Shown here: positions 39,943 through 53,200 of the stretch, piece by piece
How the letters are laid out: each line of letters begins with the position of its first letter
Numbering within the stretch: the first letter of the stretch is position 1
DNA from: Mycteria americana
Lineage: Eukaryota > Chordata > Aves > Ciconiiformes > Ciconiidae
Length of the DNA stretch: 64,000 nt
Reading direction: 5' to 3'
Assembly: GCF_035582795.1 (NCBI RefSeq)
Contig: NC_134372.1
Span: 42,756,316-42,820,315, forward strand
Notes under the pieces: model-generated
Database searches by the model: none
What the model was told of the DNA's origin: nothing
What the model saw: only the letters and a program-made list of their open reading frames with translations
Position numbers and translations under genes: made by a program

Positions 39943-40804
39943 GGTTCTAAACCTTGCTTGCAAACTCATATGCTTTTATTCAGTGAAAATCCCTGTTTCT
40001 GCCAGCCCAAGTGAGTTCTAACCTAGCAGCTTTGTAATGAATAGTTCCATTAGCATCTTAAGAGTGCTCAGAGTAAACCAATCTCCTAATAAGCTGGCAT
40101 TTATGTTTTTGTTATGGGTATTTTTTTTCCTCCGGAGGGAGAGTAGAAGAGAATACAGCGGCACGCTCAGTTGGTTTATTAAAATCAATGAGTTAGAAAG
40201 CAGTAACTAGCCACGGAACTGAGGAAAAGAGACCGTTAATAGACCATGATAAAACACTCCACACAAAACACAATAATGCTAAAGAGCATCCTGTTCCTTT
40301 CTTCAGAAGGCCCACCACAGAGGGCACAACCAGAGTGGTACTGAAAGCTGCATCAAGAGTTTGTGGGGGAAACGGGGAGTTCGTTGTATTGTAAACCCTA
40401 CGGATATTCTGTGCTGTGACAGAGCTCTCACAAGAGCTGTAAATTAGTACGATGCCTTCAAGTTTAAATTCAAGCTAGAAGCATCACTGCTTCCAGAGCA
40501 GCCACCTTTATGTCGCATGCTCTCGGACTGCAGCATCAGAAATATGCAAAACAGAGCTCAGCTTAGGAAACCTAAAAGCTCACTTTCATTTCCTTGAGCA
40601 GATTCAGGAGCTACCTGTATTACACGTATAAATACTTAACAAGAAAAAAACAAGAGCCACAAATAGGTAAAATAGCTTGGTAATTTGTTGAAGGTAACTT
40701 TGATCAAAAATACAATGCATTATTAGATGTAATCAGTCTGGCAGACAACATTCACAGGCATGTTCCTGATGATATTGTGCACTGTACTGTAACATTGGAT
40801 AACA

Positions 40805-40842
40805 ACTGGATATAACCAGTATAATAACTGGATATATCCAGT
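40805..40842. repeat. Two tandem 16-bp palindromes
   Basis: ACTGGATATAACCAGT (one mismatch from a perfect palindrome) and ACTGGATATATCCAGT (perfect) start 22 bp apart. They could fold as paired hairpins or be a duplicated binding site. Confidence 0.7.
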
Positions 40843-43050
40843 ATAGCATCTGCATATGCTTTTCAAACTTATTCTCAGTATTCATTGAATTCTCATTCTT
40901 TTGTACACTTCAGCTCTGTTGTAAAGTTCAGAGACATTTTTTCACAAGGTTCTAACAAGTTACTCTGGATCCATAATTACTGAGACCAAATTGAGTCAAA
41001 ATGCCAAGCGGGATTACTCTTTCTCAATGCCTGGAGTCACACAGAATGAATAAGTACATAAAGCATCGTGTGCATCCCCAGATATCTAACAGTCCAGTTA
41101 CTGACCACAGTACTTTCAACAGGAGATTGAACATGTGCAATATTTTTTACTTTTGCTATGAATTACCCTAAAGAACAAGGTGTGAATAATGTCTTGAACC
41201 TGCTGGAATTCAGGGATGGCATTGTAATAGCCTAACAATGTCTAAGGGTACTTACTGTTTGCACAGTTCTACAAGTGAACTGTAAGTTTGTGTTACTAGT
41301 CAGCATTCATATGGGGTAAACACGATTGAGCTCTGCTTTACAAAGAGGGAAACGAGTCATAAAGAGTTGAAATGATGGAGTTGGGATGGTATAGCCAGTC
41401 TGCTTATGTCCTGAGTGAAGCTTTTAAGTAATGACAGTACTACTAATGTACTCATCTCCTGTAACTTTGCTCATTGTGATTTATGCTCATTGTGATTTGC
41501 TATCCAACTCTGTAATTGTTTCCTGCCCTTTTTTTTCTTCATTTCTCAGAGTTGAGTCCAAAAAGGAAACATATAGCTTCAATTTAACTATAAAAAATAA
41601 TACAATAGTATCTTTTTCAGTGTAAAAAATACTCAGAGCTTTCAGAAAACACAACAGAAGTGTTAGAATGTACAGACAGCAGGCAAAGATACTGAACAGT
41701 ATTTTTTTCGTTATACCAGGTATTCAGTTAGCCAAACAAATGCATAGTATGGCTCTAAAAATAAATATATAAATGAGGCTTTGTTAAAAGGGGTTATTTT
41801 GGTCTGTCTGTGTGTATTGACGACTATCATCACCATGATGTAAAGATTTCACAATCTATTTCAATTTTCTTAAATTGTATTATTTCTTGATCAACAATAA
41901 TGTGATCCCTTTATTTAATTTCTATTGTACGGATCACTGAATTATCTGAGCACGATTTCCATACAAGACAAATGGTAAAATAATGAAGGAATACAATAAC
42001 TGAGCAGTCAACAGGATAACTCATACTGGCATATATTGGCCTTGCCAAATCCTGCGTGAATGCTTTAATTTCTTTTCCTGTTAAATTTAAAACACAACAC
42101 ATTTTCATTACTCCTGAGGATTCTGAGGAGCTTTAAACTGCTTCTCTCTACTGTAGGCAAATGTACAGTTCTTTTCCGTGAGAATTGCTTCATTGCTTCT
42201 ATGATTCATACGTAGCTCCACCAGTAAGAGAAAGCCCCTGGCTAAGATAAAATAAAATAAAACAATTATCTCAATGTGAATCAACCTTACGAAATAGAGG
42301 TCTCCTTTGTTTTTTAAAAACCCAGAGAAATAAATCTAGCATCCTATACTCTTAGAGATTCCTTTGGAAATTTCTTTCTTTGTTAATACATTCTATGCAC
42401 AAATACAGGGGGGAAAAGTCACTAAAGCCATTTTCTTATTGAGAAGAGATGTTGTGGACTATAGGTTAGAACAACAGCTGAAATACGTATTCTGAACATG
42501 CTCTCAAAACATAATACATGAGATGCATCTTCTGTCAAGCAATATGGATGTTTTATAGCATACAAAGCTGTAGGGAGAAGCTGTTGAGTAAGATTGAAAA
42601 GTAACAATGTTTTGGATGCAATGTATTAAAGCTGCCCTGTTTACGCATTAAAGCAGCCAGAACATATATCAATATGATTTTACTAATGTTATTTATAACT
42701 ATTAGAAAAATGCATCATTTAGCTTAAAAATATTTTTATTACTTTATTCTCTAAGACAAAATGTGATTTATGCCCCAGAGAAAACTACTGAGACAAAAAA
42801 ATGCAATATTATCCATTCTAACTGAGGGTTTGGTTTTGCCATCTGTGTGTTACTTCTTTGAGCAAAGTGATTAGCCCTTATTCAGGGTCTTAAATGTTGC
42901 TCCTGCTAGGAAGGGAAACTGATACAATGATATCAAGTCCTTCTTGAATACAAACCTCGTTGTTCTTCTTCCCAAAAAAACCTCATAGAAAGTACATAAT
43001 AGGTATCCAATATAGGATAGTTCCATTCCAGCAAGGTCCAAGGGTTGTTT

Positions 43051-43080
43051 GGTTTGGTTTGGTTTGGTTTGGTTTGGTTT
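43051..43080 (+). repeat. (GGTTT)6 microsatellite
   Basis: Six perfect pentanucleotide units followed by a T run. Confidence 0.9.
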
Positions 43081-45757
43081 TTTTTCATCTCCACACAGAA
43101 TCAAACCTTGCATTTAACTCATCTACTTTAGTTTTTGATTGACCTTTCACACAGTCTGTGTTTCCAGTAACAAATTCTATTTCTTCAGCTATCTTACTCG
43201 CAAAGTATGGTAATACTCCAATTAGATTTACCCTGAATGGTTGCTCCCCTCCATGAAATTCAGGCACAAACCCTCCAAACAGTATCTGTGAAGACGACTG
43301 TTTTGTCCTGGACATAGGTTCTTTTGCTGAATAAATTATTATGTTCTGAAAATAAGGGATCTGAATCAGGAAGAGACGTTGACTGCAACTGCCAGCATCT
43401 ATCCACAAGTACACTGTTCTATTCCCTTCTTTTCTAGATAGCATTTTTAAAAATCTTGCAAATTTGCAAAAATTTGCAAATCTTGCAAATTAAAAATATT
43501 GCAAAGAATGGATCGTACCAACTTGACCAGCCGATAAAGATGGTGATCAAAGAACTCTTAATTCCCTTTTGTTCGGGTTGTCGCAGTATGTTCATTAGTA
43601 TTGTCACTACTCGACTACACCCATCAAATCGAGTCCCATGTTTTCACTTTTAGAGGTCTAATCCACCGACCGCTGAAGTCAATGGAAAGCCACCATTAGC
43701 ATGTTTTTATTGAAGTCTTAAGTGATATGAATGGCCATCCCACAGCCTGTTTCTAGAGTAGTTAAATTTACAGTCAACTGTCAGAATAAATCCTGCTTTT
43801 ACATCTTAACGTAAGCTTCTGTACTGCATCATCTAGTATTCTTAAAGAAGTGGTTATGAATGAAATCAAAATAATGGAATCAGGATTATGCAAAAATATC
43901 TGCTACATGTTACCTCAGTTGCCACAACTGATGCATGCAAGTACTGGTTCTACCATAAGCAAGACATTATGTTTCTACAAAATAGCCATCCTTCAATCAT
44001 TTTGACTTGCAAACAGTACATGGTTAAATCACTTAGGACAAATTACTTTTGGTTCAGGATCAAGGAGGAATAGCTTTAAATAGCTTTAAATCTTTATGGG
44101 TACGGTCAATCAGAAAAATCCCAAGTCATCAGCATAAAGCAGGACTACAATAGCAGACAAACTAATGCAAAACAAATGCAGTCTAAAGGTCCAGATTCGC
44201 TTCTTTGGATGTTTCAGGCTGCTGGAGTGATGCGAGCAAGCTGCCCCACGGCCTCTTCATTATTCTGGATGTCACTTAGTTGACATATGCTATCTGCTTT
44301 ACTTTCCCCAGTCATTCTGCACTTGACCATTCATTTGAGTTAGAACTGTAATACGATGCCAGCTGAGTGAATCATTTGGAGTCAAATGCATGTTATTCTT
44401 TATTCAGCTGCTGCCTGCCTGGTCATGCATTCAAATGGCCAGATCTGAAGTGACAGAACTTTGTATTCCCTATTACAGCACTGAATTAACCAAGTATAGG
44501 GAACAGAGAAGGGAATATTCATGGTATTGCCAGGGGAGCAAGGGAGGAAAAAAAGCTTCCTGACCTTTAAAACAGTTACATCCCTCCACGAGCTGTTACT
44601 CAGAATGAATCGGATGGCATCACTTTAATACATCACATAGAAAATTCTCGATGGTGTTAATGAGCTGGTTTTGAATCTTTGTCCAAAACATATCTTAAGG
44701 ACAACGTAAGAGGTGTCTGAGGCATCAGACTTCACTTTTGATAAAATCTGTTTGAACTTCTTCAGATAATGAAGCTAGTGAAGCTTCCCTGTGGCTAGTA
44801 CTCCTTCTCCTTTGCTCCTAACATGTATTTGTTTGCTGCTTCATTTATGACAGGCTTAGATGACAAATTCTCAGAAATAGGCTTTAAAAAATACTTTGTC
44901 TGCAAACTTTTTACAGACTAGACAGAAAAAAACCAAGTGTTACATAGTAAGCACAAAGAAATACGAAAACTTTATCCATTCCTCCACTATCTCACTTTGT
45001 TAATGTGAATGAAAATATTTTACCCCATTACTCGTTATAGCTAAGACATTTCCAAGTTTTTTTGCTTCCTCTAAATACAATACACTGACTACATAACCCA
45101 AGATGAAATAAATGCATATTGTGAAGTTAAGGAATCTTGATGAACTCAGACCGCGACAAATCCACAGCCCAAAGAGGGGGTGGTGATAATCCCTAGTCAG
45201 AAAGGTCCTGAAACTTCTTAAGCAGAACTCAGTTGCTGCAGGGGGGTTGATGGCAGAGCTGTGTCCCCAAAGAGGTCTGCAGGAATGCTCGCTATACACA
45301 CAGCATGCTGCAATGAATTTTGAAACTCCATAAATACATGCATAATTTTAGGCATGTAAGATGTGGCTTTATTTAGAGCGAGGGGCCATCAACAACAATC
45401 TGATGCAGGCATCTAATACTGAACTCAGCAGACAAAATTTAGACAGCTATGGAACCACAGCTAGCGATCCCCCCAAATCCACATTCAGCTGTCATAGGTG
45501 AGGCTGCAGGCACCCACCCTCATTAACTCAGAGCTAAGTGGCTGATGCCTGAGCCTCGTTAGGGCCCCCAAACCAGGCCAGTCCCAGGATGCTCCAGCTG
45601 GTGGGTGTCTTACAGTACACCCTGCGCTCACATTAAAGGATTAAGGTCCCTGCAGAAACCAGCAAACACTGGCATCGACCACCAGGAAGAGACCTGTTGT
45701 GTAAAGGCTTAAATGTTCATTACAGCAGAGTTTCAAGCTTGGGCCTCTTGCTTGCAA

Positions 45758-45775
45758 GTGTGTGTGTGTGTGTGT
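45758..45775 (+). repeat. (GT)9 microsatellite
   Basis: Nine GT units, about 830 bp upstream of the VAT1L start codon. Confidence 0.85.
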
Positions 45776-46089
45776 CAGTTGTGAGGCTACTGCCTGCCTG
45801 TATGATTTTCTGACCCTAAGAGTATTCACTTTGTTGGCCCTGAGAACAGTTTCGGGACAAGGAATGGGGAAGGAGTGACTTTGCACACCCGGTTCCCCAG
45901 CGATGACCAAGACCTGGGCGCCTTAAGTGGAGACTGAAGCCATGATGCCATGAGGTGTGGGGCACGGAGGGGACGAGGGTGTTGGAGGGAGGCCAGTCTG
46001 ATCAGACTACCTTCACCCGGCCCCAGCTTGCACACCAAGCTCCTCGGGGGGCTTCGGGCTGTACCCAGGCCTAAGATGAAAGCATCGGG

Positions 46090-47270
46090 GGGATTTTTCG
46101 GCTTTGCCTCGCAGGGGCGTGGAAGCACCTCCAGCAGCGGACCCCTGCTCGGTGGGGAGGAGGGCGAGAGGTAGGGCGGCGGCTGCAGGCTCCCACCTGC
46201 GCTCCCGTTCGCGGGCCCGGCCCGTGAGGAGAGGAGCCAGGCTGCCTCCGGAGGGGGGGGTGCCGCCCGCAGCCTCGGCAGCCCCTCGCCCAGGAGCGAG
46301 CGCCGGGCCCGTCCGAGGCCGCCTCGGGGGACCGCCCGCCCCGCCCGGCCGCAGGGTGCGATTTTCGGCACGGCGGCGGCGCCGGGCGCTGCCCCCTCCT
46401 CTCGCTCCGGCGGCCGGGCTAGGACAGGGGACCGGCGGGGCGGCGGATGGCGCTGCGCAGCTAGTCGGTGCATTGCGGCGGGCGGGCGGACCGCCGTGCC
46501 GCTCCGCGCCGCGCCCGCGGCCATTCCACTCGGCGGCACCGCGCCTCGCACAGGAGCAGCCGGCGGGAGCCGCGCCGCCGCAGCCCCGCCATGGCCAAGG
46601 AGGGAGCGCAGCGAGCGGAGGAGACGGAGCAGATGATCGAGAAGGAGGGCGGCAAGGAAGCCGCCGAGGGCAGCGTCGCCGGCAGCCTGCGTTCTGGGGA
46701 CACGAAGGAGATGAGAGCCGTGGTGCTGTCCGCTTTCGGGGGGCTCAACAAGCTCCGCGTGTCCAAGAAAGCCATGCCGGAGCCGCAGGAGGGGGAGCTG
46801 AAGATCCGCGTCAAAGCCTGGTCCAGTATCGCCTCGCGCCCTCTCCTTCCCTCCGGGGCGGCCGAGGGGCCGCAGCCCCGCGGGGGGCGGGCGGGTGCGG
46901 GCTCCCCTCAGGCGGGCGGGAGGCCGGGGGTCCCCCCGCGCACCCGCGTCGCGCCAGCCGCCTCTCGCCGCGCTGGCGGCTTCGCCCTGCGGCGGGGCTC
47001 GCCTGGCCTCGGAGGGGGGCCGGGGGCGGCGGGCGGGGGCTCCCGGCGGGCCGGGGTGCGGGTGTGAGCCCCGCAGCCTCCCCTCCCGCTGCCCGGGGCG
47101 GGCGGGCGGGCGGCTGTTGCGCGAAGTTCCCTCACTTGTGGCTTCCCCCTCGGTGGGGAGCCCCGCTCCGAGCTGCCTCTGCTGCTTCCTGCCCCGCTGC
47201 CGCCAGGTACCGACTGTTCCCCGCGGCAGCACCTGGGAAGCCCACCCCGGGGTCGGGGCTGAGCTCCGAG
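46090..47270. promoter_or_regulatory. CpG island promoter of VAT1L
   Basis: Very GC-rich, CpG-dense DNA surrounding the VAT1L first exon and the start of intron 1. No TATA box is evident. Long open frames on both strands here (for example 45826-47274 minus and 46104-47567 plus) reflect base composition and are not genes. Confidence 0.85.
46591..46820 (+). CDS. VAT1L: VAT1L exon 1
   Basis: 230 bp coding, residues 1-76 plus two bases of Cys77 (TG). The donor is GTCCAG, poor beyond the GT. The end is fixed by exon 2, whose first T completes the Cys codon to give KACGLNF as in the family. Confidence 0.9.
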
Positions 47271-50200
47271 TCACTGGGTACCAGACAGGCGTGGAGTAAA
47301 GCCGGGGTTTGTGTGCTGTCAGCAGCAGCTATGAAGGGGAAAAAAAAAAAAAAAGTAATTGACTTTGGCGGTACCAGCAGGGAGAAATGGGGAGAAAAAC
47401 CTGGCCAACTGTGTTCAGGGTTTTGTTGTTTTCTTTCTGAGAAATGTGGATGCCAGCTTGCGTGTGTTGCTCAGCACCTGTCCCTTTCCCTTCTGATACT
47501 AGCTGTTATTTTTCTCCTGGGAATCACTTACTTCAGTGATCATAATTTGTCTTTGGAGCTGGTGTGACAGCGTAGCTGGAGCTGAGGATAACTTACCAGT
47601 GTTTAATTCCTGTGCCCAGTTGACAAGTGGCTAGCAATCTGGTAGCGTCCTGAAACGAGCTATCCTAGAAGGCTCATTCTTTTTTGCCCAGACAATTGAA
47701 GCAGACTGTTCTTCCTACATAGCTGGTTCTCAGTGCACATGTTCCTTCATGAAAATAGGATTATTTTTTTAAGTGATAGAAGCAACATTAGGGTCTTATG
47801 ACACAACTTGATGTGTACCAAAGACCAAATTAATTTCACCTCAGCGGGGATTTGTTATCTTTTGTTGTCCTCTTCTGCTATGTGAAAACATGGTGCTTCC
47901 AGAAGATAAATTCCAATGTGAAGGCCAAGTTGTTTATTTTAGAAGTAACTTGCATAAAAAATTGTACTGGTACGGAGCAGTGAGCTTGTTTTGAACAACG
48001 TATCCAGTGGATGTGCCTCAGAACTTGGAACATCCTGGTAGGTTAATGTAGCTGAATGTCTTGGCCTGTTCAGACACTGGGCTTGCCATCCTGTACTTAA
48101 AGGGGATCACAAGGTTTGTGACCTCTGCGAGTATTCCCCACCACGACCCCAAGGTGTTGCCCGTGAAAAATGGTGATATCCATCAATCCGAATGAGGACT
48201 AATAAATGAAGGACTGAGACTTTTTTTCATTCTCATTTGTTTATTTTTTTTTTTCTCTACTAGTCACAATGGGAAATGCAAGAAATTCCATGCTAGGTGA
48301 ATGTAAGAAATAATGGTAGCATAGTAGCTGCTGGGTAGCTCATTTCGCTATCAAGCAGGGCTGTAACTCCATTTGAGAATAGGCTGTGTTGTTTTCTGAG
48401 TGATTTTTTTTTTTTTTTTTTCAGCCATTGAGTTAACAAAAGTTAACATGCAAAACTTAAAATGTTCTGAGCACGTGGACATATTCCTTTAAATGCCCAA
48501 GGGGTTTACAGCACTCTCCAGTACCTGTATGAATTCCACTTTCATCAAAGCAGTAGATATGTGTGTATCATAAATAGCAAGTTACCTGCAAAAGAACAGT
48601 TGGTTGTAAAATACAAATATTTGGCTCTGCTACAACTACAGTTGCTTTCCAGGGTTGCATTATCACTAGTGAGCTGTGCAAGTTGCACGCTTGCTGTTTG
48701 ACATCAGCATACCCGCTCAACTGCTTCGGAGTTACTGCCAGGTTGCACAATACCACGTGTGTTTCGGAAGCTTCCCTTCATGCCAGAGGAGCCTGTAGGC
48801 TGTATAGCATCCGCTTGTCGTTCCTGGCTGGAAATGGCCATAGGGCTGAAACGTGATCAGGTCACCAAAGCGTGCTTCCAAACAAGGCAAAATCAATTTG
48901 CTGATCTTCTTGACCCGAGTTTGTCAATACAGAGTATCGATCAGGATGATGACGGGCTTGCAGTCTAGTCTGGGAGACTGAGAAAAATGCCTGTTGGCTT
49001 TGCCCAGTGTAGTATGCACGTGTTAATGCATGCCGTGCTGAACACACCAAAGATGGGCTGCTCTAGTAAGACACATGGATGACAAATAATATATTTAGTT
49101 GAATTAGTTTTGCAGCTGACCACAATTATAGATGATGATTATTTTTCTTCATCAACTCGTGGAGAAAAATAATCTTTATTTTAAGAAGAATGCGTGCATG
49201 CATGATGGATAGTATGTATCGGTAAAAAGTGCAAGTTCTATATAGTCTCTGCATTCACTGGGGGATGAAACCAGTTGAATCATATGTATACACCAGTTAA
49301 ATCATATGTATATGTTTTGTAGTATGGTACTATAAATGGAGGAGATGGAGGATATGTTGCCGTTAGCACTAAGCCAGATGAATAATTCTTTTGAAGGTCT
49401 GGAATATCAATGATCCAATTGAAAATGTGTCAGCTGAGATGAGTCATGTGTTAGCCTCATTCAGTGACTAAGAAATGGAACAGCCATCGATGTCCAAGCT
49501 GAGTCACAGCTTCTGCATATTTCCTGAAATAATTTTTGATTGATAATGATGGAGCAGTTGAAATTGCTGTATTTGTTTGTATTGTAATTTGCAGTCTGCA
49601 GAACACTAGTGTACATGTTGTTTAAAAGCGCAGACAAGTAGCTAGAACAAACCAAAACAGTATTTCACATAGGGTGTGTGAATAAGAAATGGTGTCCCAT
49701 AATTACCTCCCTTTATTTTTCTTTTCTCTGTTATAATTATTTCTTCCTTGTGCCGCTAGACATGTGCGTCATGAGGAATGAGGCAGAAGTGACCCTTCTG
49801 ACTCTGTGACTGTGAGATAACAAGATTTTAAAAAACTGGTAGCAAATAAAAGAAATCCCAAGTATAGCGGAGCAGCGGACAATGTATCAGTTTTGTTCTT
49901 AAAGGCAGTCTTGTTCGTATGCTGTGGGTGTTTCTGGATAAAAAGGATGAGATCTGATAATTTTAAACCTTTCTGGGTTTTTTTGTTTGTTGTTGATTTT
50001 TTTTTTTTAAAGATTGTCAGGCAATTCGCTAGCTAGGGGTAAGAGGAGGGATTTTAAGAATGTAAAACTTAGCGGTCCTCTTATTTACGCTGTTGTGTTT
50101 CATTAACTTCAGTAATTCATTTCAGTGGAGTCTTACAGTGAAATAAGAAAGACAGATCAAAAGCAGCACCTCTCCAAACCAAAGTGTGAAGGATGGTCTG

Positions 50201-53200
50201 CATGATGCAGTATTTTGCAGTGGAAGGTATTGGGCATGCTCGAGTGCATGGGACAGAGCAAGGAGAACCAAGTTGACCTGTGCTGGTCTGATGGTAAAAG
50301 AAGTCTAGAATACGGTTTTCTGTCTGCAGGGCTTTCCACACTTAAAAAAAAAAGAAAATAAAAATGCAGCAAAGCTAAACCACAAGTATAGAAAATAATA
50401 TTCAAGATCCTCAAAATTGGTGTTAAGGCAGAGCACTGCAGACTTAGAAAGTCAGATTCAAAGATACTTCCATGTTTGATAAACTCTGCCTCCAGAGGTG
50501 CACAGGTAATTCAGTCTATGCAGTTCACACCAATATCCCTGCTCTTTCACAGGAAGGTTCTTGCAGAACCCCTATGTCAATGTATTGATCTTGGTAATTC
50601 CTATCCTTCCCTGTCTTTATTTGCATCCAACTCTTGATTTAGGATTAAAAACACACAACTGCAAGAAGCTGTGCACTTTTTGTCACTGGATCTCTTTGCA
50701 TTTACACTTCTCCCTCTGCTTATGCCCTTACTTAAAGTTCAGGAGTCACTTTCTCTGGCTAATACACCAGAACAGGCTATGCTGTTTTATACTGATACTA
50801 GAAATAAATTGTGCTTAGTCTCTAAAACCATCACTCTGCATGAGACATATTTTCTTGTGATATTCTGTGCAGCCAAACTTCCGTTTTCCTGTGTCTGCTG
50901 TAGGTTGAATCTCAACGAAGGACTTGAAAAGGTTGGGTGTCTTGGAAGTGGTTACTAAACTAGCCATTCATCTTTGGTCCTTCCAGGTTATTCAAGGGGA
51001 AAAAAAAATAAAATTGCTGATTTTACCATATAACATAATTGTGCTTTCAGGTCTATTGATGTTGATAAGGCTTGTTCAAATTTGGCAGGTAAAATAAAAC
51101 AACTTATTTCTGTCCTTGTTTGAAAGTGGAGAAGAATGGAAGCAAATGTGTGTAATAGGGATGTGACAACATGTAGACATATAGGAGATTAAAGATGAAG
51201 TGAATGAAGAGGAGACTCTCTGGAAAGTGACTAGAAATGATTAGAAATGCTGATCAACACTCTGTTCCAGCTAGTAATTAAAATGATAAAAACATGTGAC
51301 TTAGGTATTACGTACCTTGTGCAGTGTTTTTTCTCTCCTTATCGCACCTGTTCTAGCATCAAGTCTTGTAAGTTCATTGTAATAGAGATGAACTCTCTAT
51401 TTTATTTAATATTGCTGCCTTTTATTGAGGATAAAGACAGACAAAAGAGAAATGGAACTAGAACAGAACTAAATTGGTAGTATTATGTTGTTAGATGCAA
51501 AACTGTATATGTGCCCTTTCAAAAATTGTCTGACAAGTTATTTAGTAAGAATGTTTCTAGAAAGAGCTGCAGTAATGCATTTGTTATCATACGTCATTAT
51601 CAAATAGCTATGGTCTTTGCCATATCCATCTGTCTGCTTGTTGCCTACTTGTTAGGACATCATGGTGTGTGTTCCTACACAGGTTTCCACATCACAATTC
51701 TGCCTCCAGCTGCCCTTTCTTGCAGGAGTGTAGAAAAAGTTAACTTTTTGTAAAATGCTCACAGTGTGGAAAGGTGTATTCAAAAGATCATCACTGAAGT
51801 TAATGTACACAGACAATGGTTGCTACCGTCTATGTTGTGGGGTTTTTGGTTTTGTGGTGGAGTTTTGTTGTTTGTTATTCTCCCCCCCCCCATGGTGACA
51901 CCTTGCAAGCATTTTGTTGCTTGGAATTTCTCTTTCATTATCAACATTACAGTGGTGACACAGGAGGTGGTCTCAGGCACTGGATAAGAAGTGGCCTTTC
52001 CAAAATAATTTCAAAGCTCCCAACTTAATTGTGCCAAACCCCTCCTAACCTTCCATATGGTTAATGTTATGAGCTTTGTGTATGAGCATGTTGGGGTCTT
52101 TTTTTTGTTTGGTATTTTTTATTTTTAATTTTTCTCCTGAGTTTGCCAAGCTAGATTGTCAAAGTCATGTTTTTCAAAAATAATCTATAATCTTGCTTTT
52201 ACAGAGCTATAAGTTGTGTGTTCAGGTTGCTCTTAAATCCTCCACCACAATTACAAATATTTACATTTGGTGGATTCCCCCCCCCCCCAGTGACCTACAT
52301 CTCATGAATGCTGTCTTGTTTTTGTGCTTATGCTGTGTGTCTACTCCGTCTTTTTGTTTGTTGGGTCTGTTCAGTCTGTTTGTGTCTTGATTAGTATCTG
52401 ACTAAAGCTCTATCTTATAAATTCTTGTGCACATCAGTAATTTTATGTATCCAAGCAGTTGCTGGTATCATATGCATGAGTAGGACTGGCTGTGTGCATA
52501 GCTATCATAGAGTCGGGGGAGTTAGTATGCAGCAATTTCAGCTAACAATAAATACAGGGCTGTGTTTTGGAACAATGGATTAATGCTGAAGCATATTTTA
52601 GCTAGTTAGGAGTTTTAGAAGTTTTAACTATGTGTGGCATTTGTGCCAGTAATCAGTATATACGCATAGTAGATAAACGGTACCTTTTTTAGTTGGTGGT
52701 TTTTTTTTTTTTTGTGGCTGCCTAGCAAACCACAAAATTTTACTTAATAATATAAAAAACAAAGCAAAGATGTTTCAAGTTTTCTGCAATATTGGGAGTA
52801 CAGGGGAAGACCTGTATTTTTTCTGAGCAGCAATCCTGAGGGCTCCAAATACCTAAATAACCTTTGCAAAACTGTACAGAAGTGATCTGGGAGGAACAGT
52901 TTTAAAACAGCAGCCTATCCGATACTTAATAAGTTAATGTCAAGGTTTGGACTCTTGCCTGGGATGAACACAATGTTCATTCCTGGAGTCACATCAGAGG
53001 TTAGGACAGTTACATCAGGTTGCTCTTGGCCCAAAACATCTATAATGTGTGAGGTTTGGGGTTTTCTTCTTAAATTGAACTGGGTTTACTTGCCAGCTAG
53101 TAATGCATTCATAGAAATCATAATGTTTCACTGTACTGGATTTTTAAATGCCCTTTGTGAATTTCTACATGTGACTCCTAAACAGTCTTGTAAGCTCTGG

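Larger units (their letters stand above)
39943..46089. other. Intergenic DNA upstream of VAT1L
   Basis: No gene recognised. It holds twin palindromes at 40805-40842, a (GGTTT)6 array at 43051-43080, short AAATTTGCAAA repeats near 43455-43505 and a (GT)9 tract at 45758-45775. A 119-residue minus-strand frame at 43085-43444 is open but unrecognised. Confidence 0.5.

Noticed and set aside
45826-47567. 482-residue minus and 487-residue plus open frames over the VAT1L CpG island
   Set aside because: Both are low-complexity GC-rich readings that overlap VAT1L exon 1 in other frames or on the other strand.
51882-52288. C10 and C12 homopolymers in VAT1L intron 1
   Set aside because: Simple mononucleotide runs with no further structure; likely length-variable only.
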